64,000 nt of DNA from Spirometra erinaceieuropaei (lineage: Eukaryota > Platyhelminthes > Cestoda > Diphyllobothriidea > Diphyllobothriidae): assembly GCA_902702965.1 (NCBI GenBank), contig CACRXP010000013.1, positions 1,688,990 through 1,752,989 of the forward strand, given 5' to 3'. The position numbers and the translations under genes are program-made. Of this stretch, positions 45,629 through 55,550 are shown piece after piece; the first letter of the stretch is position 1, and each line of letters starts with the position of its first letter. The notes below the pieces were generated by a model, which saw nothing but the letters and a program-made list of their open reading frames with translations, was not told the origin of the DNA and made no database searches.

Positions 45629-45712
45629 GGCTTCGGGGTGGGACTCGAAGCCATGTCAGCAAGGGGAAGGCTTGAGTAAAGCCAACACTCTAGCCCCCTG
45701 AGCCACGAGGCC
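45629..45712 (-). tRNA. tRNA-like sequence (pseudo-tRNA or SINE head)
   Basis: On the minus strand the 84-base stretch begins GGCCTCGTGGCTCAGGGGGC (A box TGGCTCAGGGG) and ends GGCTTCGAGTCCC (B box) then ACCCCGAAGCC. Six of seven acceptor pairs and a GCTC/GAGT D stem can form, and the length suits a class II (Leu/Ser) tRNA with a long variable arm. The T stem pairs poorly and the anticodon arm is irregular, so it is probably not functional. Confidence 0.45.
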
Positions 45713-45913
45713 CCACTGGGAGCCGTGAGTTTAATCCCATTTGGGTTAAGTTACCCGCCCAGCCAACTGCAACGTATAGAATCCACCACTTCTGATGCGG
45801 CAGGCTAACTGCTCGAGCAGGATTTCCTAAGTACTTCACCTAGAATCCACCAGATCACAGCCATTAATCGACTACACTAATTGCCTAGGACTTAAGTTAT
45901 TTAGGTTGCCTCG

Positions 45914-46270
45914 GAGGAACCTCAGCCTTGAGTACATCCACTTTGCCAAACCTTAGATGGGGCTGCCTTATACGGCGACGACTGGCCACGGTGGGGCATG
46001 TGGTTTATGCATTTTTGGCAGACCGTAAACTTCATCCAGAGCGGTGTCAGTTGCTTCCATTTGGCGCCATTCATTTTCTGTGATCATACTTTTGTGCCGG
46101 AAAATGAATGGTGCCAAATGAAAGCAACTGGCACCGCCCTAGCTGAATTCTACGGTCTGCCAAAAATTCATAAACCCAATGGCCCACTGCGGCCAGTCGT
46201 TGCCCTGAAAGGCAGCCCCACCTAAGGCTTGGCAAAGTGTATGTACTCAAAGCTGAAGTCCCTCCAAGAC
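45914..46270. pseudogene. Palindromic pair of PLE reverse-transcriptase fragments
   Basis: The right arm (plus strand) reads AEFYGLPKIHKPNGPLRPVV, ALKGSPT-stop-GLAK, MYSKLKSLQDNL, the first conserved reverse-transcriptase block of Penelope-like elements (LPK-HK-PLRP-V). The left arm, read on the minus strand, gives VYGLPKMHKPHAPPWPVVAV with a stop before GSPI. The arms (about 45914-46079 and 46100-46270) meet around a loop of about 20 bases. Both copies carry a stop at or near the same position. Confidence 0.8.
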
Positions 46271-46274
46271 AATT

Positions 46275-46950
46275 TGACTACCTCATTATAAACAGCTTAG
46301 AGAGCGGACTATGGGGATACTGAGTTCGCACAGTCAGAAGATAGGTGTCTCAGAGATAAAATGGAATCGCTTGCTGGTCTTAGTCACGTTGGATGAGCTG
46401 CCGCGGGATTTCTGCCTTCCGACTGAGCCCGCAGTCCATATTCCTACCCCCTGGCCCCCCTGAAGCAGACTGCAAACATGGCATCAGTTTTCAGGCTCTG
46501 TGAGATTTCTATTTCCCGCCGAAGTTATTACCATGGTACTAGCCCCCAGCAATGTCTTATTGATGACACCACAAGGACTGAAAATCGAGAATACCAAAAT
46601 ACATGGGTCATAACGAGTCAGAAAGCAGGCGGCTAACCCAGGACACGAAGCCAACACTTGCTGGACTCCAAAAAACGGTAGGTGTTCTTTCACCCAAGCA
46701 AACGTAATACCTGCGAGCGTCGCATAACAGTTACAAAGCCGAAAAGCATTTGCACATTTACTGTCCTTTCCGAGAAGAAGGATATTTCAACCCGGCCGAG
46801 GTTAGCAGAAAGATTCCCGACCTTAAATCGACTAGGTTATTTTCACCTTCTTAGACGGGAGAGAAGTGGCTGATTTGATATCCCATAGAGGTGCTTTCTA
46901 TTGACTGCACTGACAGGAAATCTGGCTTACAAAACCGCTTAGAAGGCCAA
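46275..46950. other. Unassigned sequence
   Basis: No recognisable gene or repeat. Confidence 0.4.
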
Positions 46951-47095
46951 CCCACGGTCGGATCTTATTTCGTAGACGCACCTACAGCAGACATGCCCCA
47001 GACGTCTGTCATACGGGACCGCAAGCAATAGAGGCTTTAACACTAACGCCTAAACATAACCCCTGACCCTAACCCCTAACACCAATCCCTAAAGA

Positions 47096-47298
47096 CAGAA
47101 TGGTATTACCGACAAAGACGAGGGAGACTGGAATGGCCACTTCTGGCTTAATAGCCGTCGTCAGCCAGTCATACCCAAGCCCGAAGTGTGGAACACCCGA
47201 GCCTCGAGCTCGCGACCTGTTAGTTAGAAGTCCACGCCTCTAACCACTGCGCCACGAGCCCGTTGTCCTGTCGATTTTCGATCGGGAATATACAATAT
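47096..47298 (-). mobile_element. tRNA-derived SINE, left member of an inverted pair
   Basis: Minus-strand copy with tail (GAGACTGGAATGGCCACTTC on the plus strand), tRNA-like head with A box TGGCGCAGTGG (47244-47254 complement) and a mutated B box (GAGCTCGAGGC). The non-tRNA block is absent except for the ATTGTATATTCCCGATCG junction. Confidence 0.85.
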
Positions 47299-47734
47299 AC
47301 CATTTTGCCTATATCATGCACCGCTGTGCGGCTGCTGGTTGGGCTCGAGAGAGAGCCCGTAAGGGACAACGGGACGAGTGAGTTCCGTAAAGAACGATCG
47401 GTGAGTTCCCCTCTACCATTGTATATTCCCGATCGAAAACCGACAAGACATCGGGCTTGTGGCCCAGTGGTTAGAGGCGTAAACTTCTAACTAACAGATC
47501 GCGAGTTCGAGTCTCGGGTGTTCCACACTTCGGGCTTGGGTATGACTGGCTGACGACGGCTAATAAGCCAGAAGTGGCCATTCCAGTCACCCTTGTCTTT
47601 GTCGGTAATACCATTCTGCCTATATCATGCGCCGCTCTGCGGCTGCTGGTTGGGCTCGAGAGCGAGTCCATAAGGCACAACGGAACGAGTGAGTTCCGTA
47701 AAGAACGATCGGTGAGCTCCCCTCTACCACCAAT
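47299..47734 (+). mobile_element. tRNA-derived SINE, right member, permuted dimer
   Basis: Order: non-tRNA block (47299-47440), tRNA-like head with A box TGGCCCAGTGG (47460-47470) and B box GAGTTCGAGTC (47503-47513), tail (GGCTAATAAGCCAGAAGTGG), then a second non-tRNA block (47600-47728). CTTCTAA in the anticodon position matches tRNA-Arg(TCT). With the minus-strand copy to its left it forms a head-to-head palindrome of about 200-base arms. Confidence 0.85.
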
Positions 47735-47810
47735 CCCCAACCCTAACCCCTAACAGGTGCGACTACGAAATAAGATCTTACCTAACCCACTAACAAGAAG
47801 ACCAATGTAA

Positions 47811-48190
47811 GGCGAGGGAGGAGGTGCAGTCGCGGACACAAGAGTTTTATTTTCCTGCAGTTTCGGATTCACACTCGAGCCTGTCATCAGAGGCAGAAAG
47901 ACTATTCCGGACGCAAATGGTCGAGCGCGCAGCGGCGGCAGTCGACTATCAAGCCCAGTGACCTCCTGCCTTCATATTATCTACTAAGACTGTCTAGCGG
48001 GGGGGGGGGTAATTTACCACCGAGGAAGAGCGGGTGTGGTGGTTTCGGTGAGCCAAATGGCTCAAGGACCCACGTAATGACAATTAACGACTCGGCTGCG
48101 GATAGTCAAACCGTTATCGCACAATGTAAAACCATCTGGGATGAGTGCAGGAACCGCCGATATTGACAGGCATTCAGTGACAGCAACTGC
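47811..48190. pseudogene. PLE tail fragments in both orientations
   Basis: On the minus strand 47897-47811 reads CTGATGACAGGCTCGAGTG, GAATCCGAAACTGCAGG, AAAATAAAACTCTTGTG, laid out like the PLE 3' end at 26571-26655. On the plus strand 48040-48130 has GTGAGCCAAATGG and AATTAACGACTCGGCTGCGG, like the coding tail at 26350-26440. A G run sits at 48000-48009. The two pieces are inverted relative to each other; heavily decayed. Confidence 0.5.
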
Positions 48191-48569
48191 GTCCTATGAG
48201 CGCTGCAGCACTTGTGCGAAACATCTGTCCATCTGATTCTGTCTCTGGTGGTGTATTCGAGTGTGAGTTTGCAACGTCAGGCGATTTATGTTTCTGTACC
48301 AGGGATCGCGTCTCCTTCTTCCCCACTGATTATTAGGACTCGTCTCTTCGCTACTGTAGGTCATTATGTGTTGTTTTTTCAAATTTAGTAGTTACCTCCG
48401 GGCCCCTTCTCGGCTTGCTTTTAGTAAGCGCGCAATGGTCTACAGCTGCATTAGGAGGTGAGCTGATTTTTAGAACCCTTCGGTTCAGGTAATTGGGACT
48501 GATTCCGCAAGGAGCATTCTCAGCCCGAAAAAGCTCACGCAATGTCAGGCTCGACATTGCATCAGACTG

Positions 48570-49083
48570 CCTTGTTTTAATATCGGAGGAAATTAATGCG
48601 CGAACGTGGAGTAAATCTTTCGAAACGGGTCTTTTCAGGCACGGTCCAAAGTTTGATATGAATATTTGAGCTGAAATCCATCAGCTACTGCGGAATAACC
48701 GATTAATATTCACAAACCGCCAACAGGCAGCCAGTAGTATAGAACTGTGCAATGATTTACCGTACTAACAACACAGGTATTAGCTAAAAGCCCAGACACG
48801 CGTGTTTCGCCGATCTTATGCCACTGCCTGATGCAGCTGCGAGGGGTTCGGCTCGTCAGTGGGTCCCCCAGCTTCCCCCGTGTGTTTTCTGGTATATAAA
48901 CTCCAGTTTCAACTTGCCTTGTTTTAATTTCATATACCAGAAAACACACGGTGAAAACTGGGGGACCCACTGACGAGCCGAACCCCTCGCAGTTGCGTCA
49001 GGCAGCGGCATAGGATCGGCGAAACACGCGTGTCTAGGCTTTTAGCCAATACCTGTGTTGTAAGTACGGTAAATCATTGCACA
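48570..49083. mobile_element. Foldback element (48746-49083) with repeat flank
   Basis: Arms of about 150 bases (48746-48897 and 48933-49083) are close reverse complements: TGTGCAATGATTTACCGTAC at the outside, ACACGCGTGTTTCGCCGATC and GGGTTCGGCTCGTCAGTGGG inside, meeting at a loop of about 35 bases with ATATACCAGAAAACACAC at its base. An RNA from it would form a long hairpin. The left flank (48570-48740) is shared with 18770-18928 and 22975-23130. Confidence 0.85.
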
Positions 49084-49089
49084 ATTGCA

Positions 49090-50085
49090 TCAGACTGTCG
49101 AACATGAAGTACTAACAGGCGTTTCGATAGGTGTTTTGGAAACTAGGGCACTTGCATACTGGAAAGCTCCTGGAGAACGTTGGTCTTTGCAGTTGTGTCA
49201 CGCAACGGTACATGACCGGTGAAACAGGTTTGAGGACTTTTGACCAGTGCTCGTGTTGAATGTGCTATAAGGCCATCCCAATGAACGTTTATGCACTGCT
49301 GACTGCTCTATAGGTGACTGTGAGTATTGCGAGGTCATCGCGCAGAAGTTTAGGGTTTTTGGCTGAAATATTTCCTACAAAATTTAAAGGTTAACTCAAA
49401 AAGGCTCATCTAGGGAGGTTTACTTCATGCTCATACAGTAAATTTTGACAAACAGGAAGGGCGCAAGAATAAGACTCATGACAAAGCTCAAAAACGCCCT
49501 TTACGACCCATCATGAAAAGCAAAAACCGCTTTGCGCACTCTATCTGCTAGACTTCTGATAAAAACGAACCCCCCTCTCCTATTTGCTTCCAAGCTGACA
49601 GACACAAGACACAGGATCGCCTACTGTCTACAATCCGGACGACTGATTGACCCGGCTAAAATCGTGCCACGTAATTAACACTGACAGTTGACGCGCGTTG
49701 CGGACAGACAAGGCAAGGGGGCTATTTTGCGGGTATGAGCGCTTGAGGAAAAAGGGCATCAACAACGTGGGGTTTTAGCAGCGAATCTCATGACGGGTGT
49801 CCGTCAATAGTGTCAGATAAAATAGCTAAACAAGAAACGAGTTGACATCTTCCTGTTAGAGTCTTCCATTCGCTGTAGGCTATTTCAAACGAGAAAGCAG
49901 AGGGTCAGTAAATTTAACCACAGTTCTTGCATACTGGGTTATTTTTTTACTTATATTTGATTAAGGGCAAAACTATACAGAATACAGTATTCTAGGAAGA
50001 GTAAACAACTAATTGGTTGAGCTCTATTGTTACTCAGTGGGAGAAGCAGCTTTTAGGGTGGAGATCACAGAAAATGAAAGAATGG
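49090..50085. other. Unassigned sequence
   Basis: No recognisable gene or mobile element. Confidence 0.4.
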
Positions 50086-50089
50086 CCTT

Positions 50090-50877
50090 GGTTCCTCAAT
50101 TTTCCAGGTCCAAAAGGTGTCGAAATTTACGAATAATTGTCACTCGTTCGCAAACCGACACCACTGCGTGTACCCAATATCTATGTTAGTAAAGTACAAC
50201 TTTAGAAGAGTTAAAGACATAAAAGAAATATTAAAGGCAGTGTTTCGTTGTTTAGAAATACCAATTTTTTTAAAAAAGGCGTAAGATCCCGAAAAAGACG
50301 AAAATGGTTGTAATTTAGTAAACTTCGTTTTTAGATGTACAGAATGTCTTCCCATGCAAAAAGTGAGTTAATATGCAAGCAAAAATGGAATAATATTTTA
50401 AAATAGTGTTTTAGTGACGTTTACATTTAAATATCCTATAAGAATTGGTGTAATTTCAGGTACAGCGATGTACCCACAACTGGCAGTCTGAGTATAGATT
50501 CCAAAACTGTTTTTCGAGGATTCGTAGTATTCTTTGCTCTTTTGAATTGATTGAGATGCGGTTCAAGTCCAACAATCTCTGTTTAGTAAAACTCTCGACA
50601 GTAAATTATTCTCCTTTCAAAAAAACATTCGTATGCGCAACCAAAGTCTAGGATAGGTATTAGCATAGGAAATTGTCCGAGTACGTCACAACGTCCATTT
50701 TTGCTCAAATTTATGAACACTTTGCTTGATAAAATTACGTGGACACCATTTCTGTACAAGAAAAGGACATTTAATTGAAGAGACTGGATGGACAAGCAAA
50801 ATACGCAACGTTTAAGACGTCTGAAAATCCTCACATCAGTTTCTGTCACCAGGTTTCACGAGATAGGTCACGCACTG
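50090..50877 (-). mobile_element. Family B element, internally deleted
   Basis: Minus orientation. The right-hand end (reverse complement CAGTGCGTGACCTATCTCGT) is flanked by TA. 50580-50870 matches the left part of copies B1 and B2 (TTAAACGTTGCGTATTTTGC, GAGCAAAAATGGACGTTG); 50100-50560 matches their right part (TTTAAATGTAAACGTCACTA, TTGGTATTTCTAAACAACG). About 1.1 kb of the middle is missing. The outer left end is decayed, so its exact limit is uncertain. Confidence 0.75.
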
Positions 50878-51159
50878 TATGCGCTTTCCTCCGGATGGTG
50901 CGTCTTCATGGTCCTATCAGAAGTAAATAATCTAGTCTGCAGCTATAAAGGAAGAACATCTGTGAGGGGTTATTACTGTTTTACACCCTTCTTTAGTCAC
51001 CGCCTCTAGTCGAATCTGCTCACGATTAAAGCATGTGCGTCTGTGAAAAGGAAACTACCTGCCACAGAATCCCAAGAGGCCAAATATTGGACGCAACGTT
51101 GGTGTTTACAGGGAAGATAAACTGGTCGGACACGGAAATACATACCAGCCAGTATTACA

Positions 51160-51794
51160 GGTGGATCCAACGCGACATTTCCATAGTCACTAAGATCCGG
51201 GTGTGCCGTGCATCCGTCCGGCCAATCCCCTTCTACAGTTATGAATGCTGGCCTTTGAGCATAGAAAATGAGCGAAAACTGGAGATATTTGACCACTGCC
51301 ACTTGAGGACCATCCTTCGTGTGAAGTACATCAACTTCGTCTCAAAAGAGACACTCCGCGCTCCCTGTGTCAACATCGCGCGAGGATATCTCAGGTCATC
51401 CAGGAAAGACGACTGATGTGGTTTGGGCACGGTCTTCTTCGTTCGCCTCGTGAACTCAATTATACTGCCCTTGAGCGGCTCCGTCGCTCACGGGAAGGCG
51501 ACGAAGAGTAAGTCAGTTCGAGATCTGGCTCGACACGGTTCGTCAAGACCTGAAAGCGGTTCTCGGACATACGATATTCGGTCTGCGTCGTTGGCGAAGA
51601 GAGTGTGTCGAGCTGTCCAGATCCTGACAGAAGCGAACAGGCGAGTTCCAGGTAGCAGTTCAGAAAACGAAGATGTGATGGACTGGAACTGATCACTGTT
51701 CCAGTGATTACATCTTCGTCTTCTGTCCAGATCCGCTGTCACAAATCTTCAGGCGTGGAGAACTGCAATAGGTGACATCATTGAGGCCGGTTAG
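51160..51794 (+). pseudogene. RTE-type reverse transcriptase C-terminal region
   Basis: Reading across two single-base frameshifts: RDISIVTKIRVCRASVRPI, YECWPLSIENERKLEIFDHC, LRTILRVKYINFVSKETLRA, RRLMWFGHGLLRSPREL, FEIWLDTVRQDLKAVLG, FGLRRWRRECVELSRS, and after an insertion AVTNLQAWRTAIGDIIEAG with TAG at 51792-51794. The LEVFDH-CLR-I and RL-WFGHVLRRP blocks are typical of the C-terminal end of RTE-like reverse transcriptases in flatworms. Catalytic domains are absent. A 98-bp PLE fragment splits the last exon-like block. Confidence 0.85.
51625..51722 (+). mobile_element. 98-bp PLE-tail insertion with 12-bp duplication
   Basis: CTGTCCAGATCC occurs at 51613-51624 and again at 51723-51734. 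Removing the 98 bases and one copy restores the reading ELSRSAVTNLQAW of the host element. The insert ends GTTCCAGTGATTACATCTTC, as does the PLE 3' end at 26628-26650, and carries an inverted version of the same end (GAAGATGTGATGGACTGGAA), so it can fold. Confidence 0.88.
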
Positions 51795-51836
51795 ATCCGG
51801 CATGACCGCGGCCGCATCAAATAAGTACAAGGACCG

Positions 51837-52060
51837 GTGACCTGGAGGTGAACTTCAGGGGGGGGGTTCCCACCCCTGTGTCCGTACTTTAGCTCAACCT
51901 TGAACTTAAAGTTTATCCTAATACTAACCCTAACCATTCTAGCCATCATCCCAACCCTAACACTAACCATAACCCTAAATCTAACCCGCCTGGAATCTGG
52001 AGCAAGACCACCTTTAAAACGCGGGGTCAGTTTCCCCGTGTCCAGAAGTCAAATCCAAAG
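51837..52060 (+). repeat. Z-like start with CCCTAA array
   Basis: GGTGACCTGG, a G run, GTGTCCGTAC, then a degenerate CTAACCCTAA array (51912-51985) and GAGCAAGACCACCTTTAAAA. The same order occurs at the start of both Z copies (GGTGACCTTG, short array, GCAAGACCACCTGTACT). Only the first part is recognisable. Confidence 0.55.
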
Positions 52061-52064
52061 GGAA

Positions 52065-53990
52065 AATCACAGGGAGCACTACCCAGTGCCTGGTGCACTT
52101 CTCGTATTGCAGCTTTTGAATGCAAAAGTTAGAAAGGGTAAGATTTAGACAGCTTCTGTGACCAAAAAATGAACATAGTGCATCAGACGCTGGTTGAAGG
52201 GATTAACAAATGAAGTGAAATATTTCTAGACCTAAAATAATAATGTAAACGGACGGTTTTCTGGGCAAATAAGTTTTTTGTTGTTAGAGGTATATCTGTG
52301 CTTGATCCCTGGGAGGTAAGAAGGCCAAGTCAGGGCATAGTTCTACCGACTTCCGCCTGCTCTAGTTTGCTTAAAACTTGCCGAACTGAGTTAAAGCCTG
52401 ATTTCGGTAGGCCGATTCATTGCTGATGCTCATTGTTAACAAGCAAATAACCGCGTCTTACACAGTTTAGCGTTCGCCTGGTGTTGTTGGTTGATCCTAG
52501 AACACTTTTTTGGTACGTTACTGGAACCGATAGTATCAGCTTTAAACAGATTAAAAACACATGGCTTCACTGCAAGCGCTTGTAATTCTAAACTGATGTC
52601 CTGCCCAAAAAACTGAACAACCCTGATTTTAGAATAGAATTCTATGCAATGTATGCAATCAAAGTAGTTAATGATGATGAATTGCAATCCTTCTATAGGC
52701 TCCGAGCCAGCAGTTGGTGTGTGACTTTACAAGCTCACAAATTTACTTTAGTATTGTAATAACTCGTGTCTGGCCAGGGTCCACTTGTGCTGTCGATTTC
52801 TCTCGCATGTTGTCTGACTGCAGGTTTTCCGCATCGGCCTTGAGAGGTTTGCTTTGGCAGTCTGGTGTAATCGCAGATTCAGTGGATAACGCGCTAGTCC
52901 AGCAGGCATGCGGGCATATTTTTGAGTAAAAGCAAAAAGTCCACTTTCATGAGCACCTGCAGTGAGGAAAACAGGCGCATTCGGGGAAAATAGAGTCCAA
53001 ATGCCAAAACCTCGGAGGTAGCGTTCAAACGCATCGACACTAATTTAAAGCTATCAGCCATTAAGAGAGGTGGCCGTTTACATGAAGGCCTAATTTCTTG
53101 ATCGGCAACACTTATCAAGAACAGAGAACCGTTTTTAAGACCCCAGCGCGGCCCTGGTAAGTGTCTTACCTTAGACCAGATAAAAAAGTTCAAAATTTGG
53201 CATATCGACAGCTATATATATGTGACAAATTGGAGCATTTCGTGAGACCGAATATGGAAGTAGGGAACTCACATGAGCAAAAAAAAACGCTTCTAACAAA
53301 GAAGCACATAATCCAGAGGAAGATTAATGGCCTCGCACGGAGCAAACTGCTTTTAGTCATTCTTGGCTGCGTGAAGTTAGGGATTAGCAATAGATTTGTT
53401 AACTTAGCAAACAAGGATGAGGTTATTTCGTCTACTGCAGTGAATGAATTGAGGAGAAGCAGCAGTTCAGTGCAAACTAGTCGCACGCATTTTGGTTCTC
53501 ATGATTTACTGAAAACTGCAACTTGATTCCGGAACTAGAAAAAAAAATGAGTGGATTGGAAGGATGCAGAAGGACAGGAGGTAATCGCATACTGCGAGAA
53601 AGTTAGCAGCGTAGAAGTAAAAGTTGAGCAAAAAGAGGCAGCTAGAAAAAACGCAAAGAGAAAGGCCTGGGTGCATAAGCCATTTCTATTGTTCGCATTT
53701 TCTACACACACATATCCTGCCTTTGGTGGCGTTACTTTCCCAAAACCTCAAGCTACGAAGCGCGTACTCTTGTGAAAGAGCTAAGATCGCGGATTGGGGA
53801 TTTTATTTGAAAAATCTAAATTTCTCCACTTATGAGCCAGAAAAGAGAGAATGTCAGTTAAACACGCGAAAACCACAGAAGTTTGATAAACTTCAAAAAT
53901 AAAAACATGAGAAGGTTTTCGGGAAACCCATGTCTAAGACGCGATATTTAGAGTGCTCGTTTTGATTTGACCACAAGTTTTGACGTTCAT
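52065..53990. other. Unassigned sequence
   Basis: Several short open frames on both strands around 52.9-53.9 kb overlap one another and show no motif; not called as genes. Confidence 0.4.
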
Positions 53991-53995
53991 AATTA

Positions 53996-54974
53996 CAGTA
54001 GATGTGCTAACTCATGAAATGTAAACCAAAATTTCGAAATGCGTTCTCGTTTCGAAAAGATAAATTAAGTAGTGTTCTAAAACTAATCATGATACTGCAA
54101 AAATCTATAATGATCCAGTTACCTCAGGGTGTCGGCTTTTGAAAGAACTTATTTTCGGCTGCATGCAAGATCTATAGTCTGCAAAAAAATGACTAATTAA
54201 GTAGCATGCAATTTTCTCATTGATTTTCGATGCCCTTGAAAATTCAATTATATTTCATGCAAAACATGCATAAATATATTCATTCTTTTACTTATTCGGT
54301 AGAAAATCACGTCTTATTCCAATTTCATACTCAAAAGAAGAGTATAATTCGGTTTTAAAAAGTTTCTTTTTGTGAGATTTTTTAATACCCTTAAATGGCC
54401 GTTCATGAAACGTCATGTATCTGCATTTACGAATGTGGCTTCTAAAGTTAACAATATTGCTCAAATCCACTGCTTAATTTTATGAACCTCATATGGTCTC
54501 CTCTTAACACCGTAGAGAAATGCATGGTTTTCCGTACACGGAAAATATACAGCTTGTGGTTTTTAAACCCTGAATGCAAGTGCAACAGCAGGTCGGGTTC
54601 AAAATTATTGGGAATTAGAAACTTTTGAGTATGAAAATGAGTATGAAATTGGAAGACGACGTGATTTTCTACCGAATAAGTAAAAGAATGAATATTTTTA
54701 TGCATGTTTTTTATGAAATATAATTGAATTTTCAAGGGCATCGAAAATCAATGAGAAAATTGCATGCTACTTAAGCAGTCATTTTTTGCAGAGTATAGAT
54801 CTTGCATGCAGCCGAAAATAAGTTCCTTCGAAAGCCGACACCCTGAGCTAACTGGATCATTATAAATTTATGCTGTATCATGATTAGTTTTAGAACACTA
54901 CTTAATTTATCTTTTCGAAACGAGAACGCATTTTGAAATTTTGGTTGACATTTCATGAGTTAGCACATCTACTG
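53996..54974. mobile_element. Family A foldback element, copy IV
   Basis: The best-preserved family A ends: CAGTAGATGTGCTAACTCAT at both termini, directly inside TA (53994-53995, 54975-54976). It has 979 bp with long similar arms (GTAGCATGCAATTTTCTCAT against ATGAGAAAATTGCATGCTAC). A 97-codon frame inside has no motif. Confidence 0.92.
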
Positions 54975-54979
54975 TAATT

Positions 54980-55545
54980 GTATTCTGAGACGTTCGCTTC
55001 TAAGAATCGGCAGAACCAGATATTACATGCGTCCGCAATGGATTCAGCTGTAATGTCTCAGTAAGAGCAATGAGGTAAGTTTAGTGATCAGGTGAAAGAA
55101 AGGGAATCATTCCACCATCGAAAAACCCGACCCTTAGGTATATTTCTCAATACTTAGTAAGATAGAGTTGGATGGCTTCGTTCTCTCATCATGAGCAGCG
55201 TTGCCAATTCTGTTGGTTGCAGATGAGGACCAACAGTTCACTTTCGGTTCGGAGCACACATTTTTATTTTCTCATTTAATAATAAGTGAGATGTAATACT
55301 TAGATACGAATGATTATTTGCAGGGGAGAGACGGAGAAATCCTAGAGGAAATTGCAACATATGTACGGGCATATGAAAATGAAAAATATTCAAGTTTAGC
55401 ACCTGATTTAGATATTTCAATGCACTCTAAACTTCTTTTCTAAAAAGATGATTTCAAAAAGGGGAAAAATTGAAGACAGCAAGAGTAGGAAAACATCAGG
55501 CATGCTGATCATGCTTGTTGTATAAGCAACATCCGCGACAGGTAA
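54980..55545. other. Unassigned sequence
   Basis: No recognisable feature between the two DNA transposons. Confidence 0.4.
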
Positions 55546-55550
55546 ATATA

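Larger units (their letters stand above)
46956..47782 (+). mobile_element. Family T element, copy H, hosting a SINE pair
   Basis: The left end GGTCGGATCTTATTTCGTAG and right end (reverse complement) GGTAAGATCTTATTTCGTAG continue into CGCACCT on both sides, inverted repeats of about 27 bases. Flanks CAACCCAC (46948-46955) and TAACCCAC (47783-47790) agree at 7 of 8 positions. CCCTAA-like stretches at 47038-47095 and 47735-47755 are the two halves of its array, split by the SINEs. The end sequence is a distinct subfamily. Confidence 0.9.

Noticed and set aside
51033..51416. Start of the RTE frame as a standalone gene
   Set aside because: The start lies in sequence without RTE similarity and the frame breaks where the protein homology continues in another frame; it is a decayed retrotransposon.
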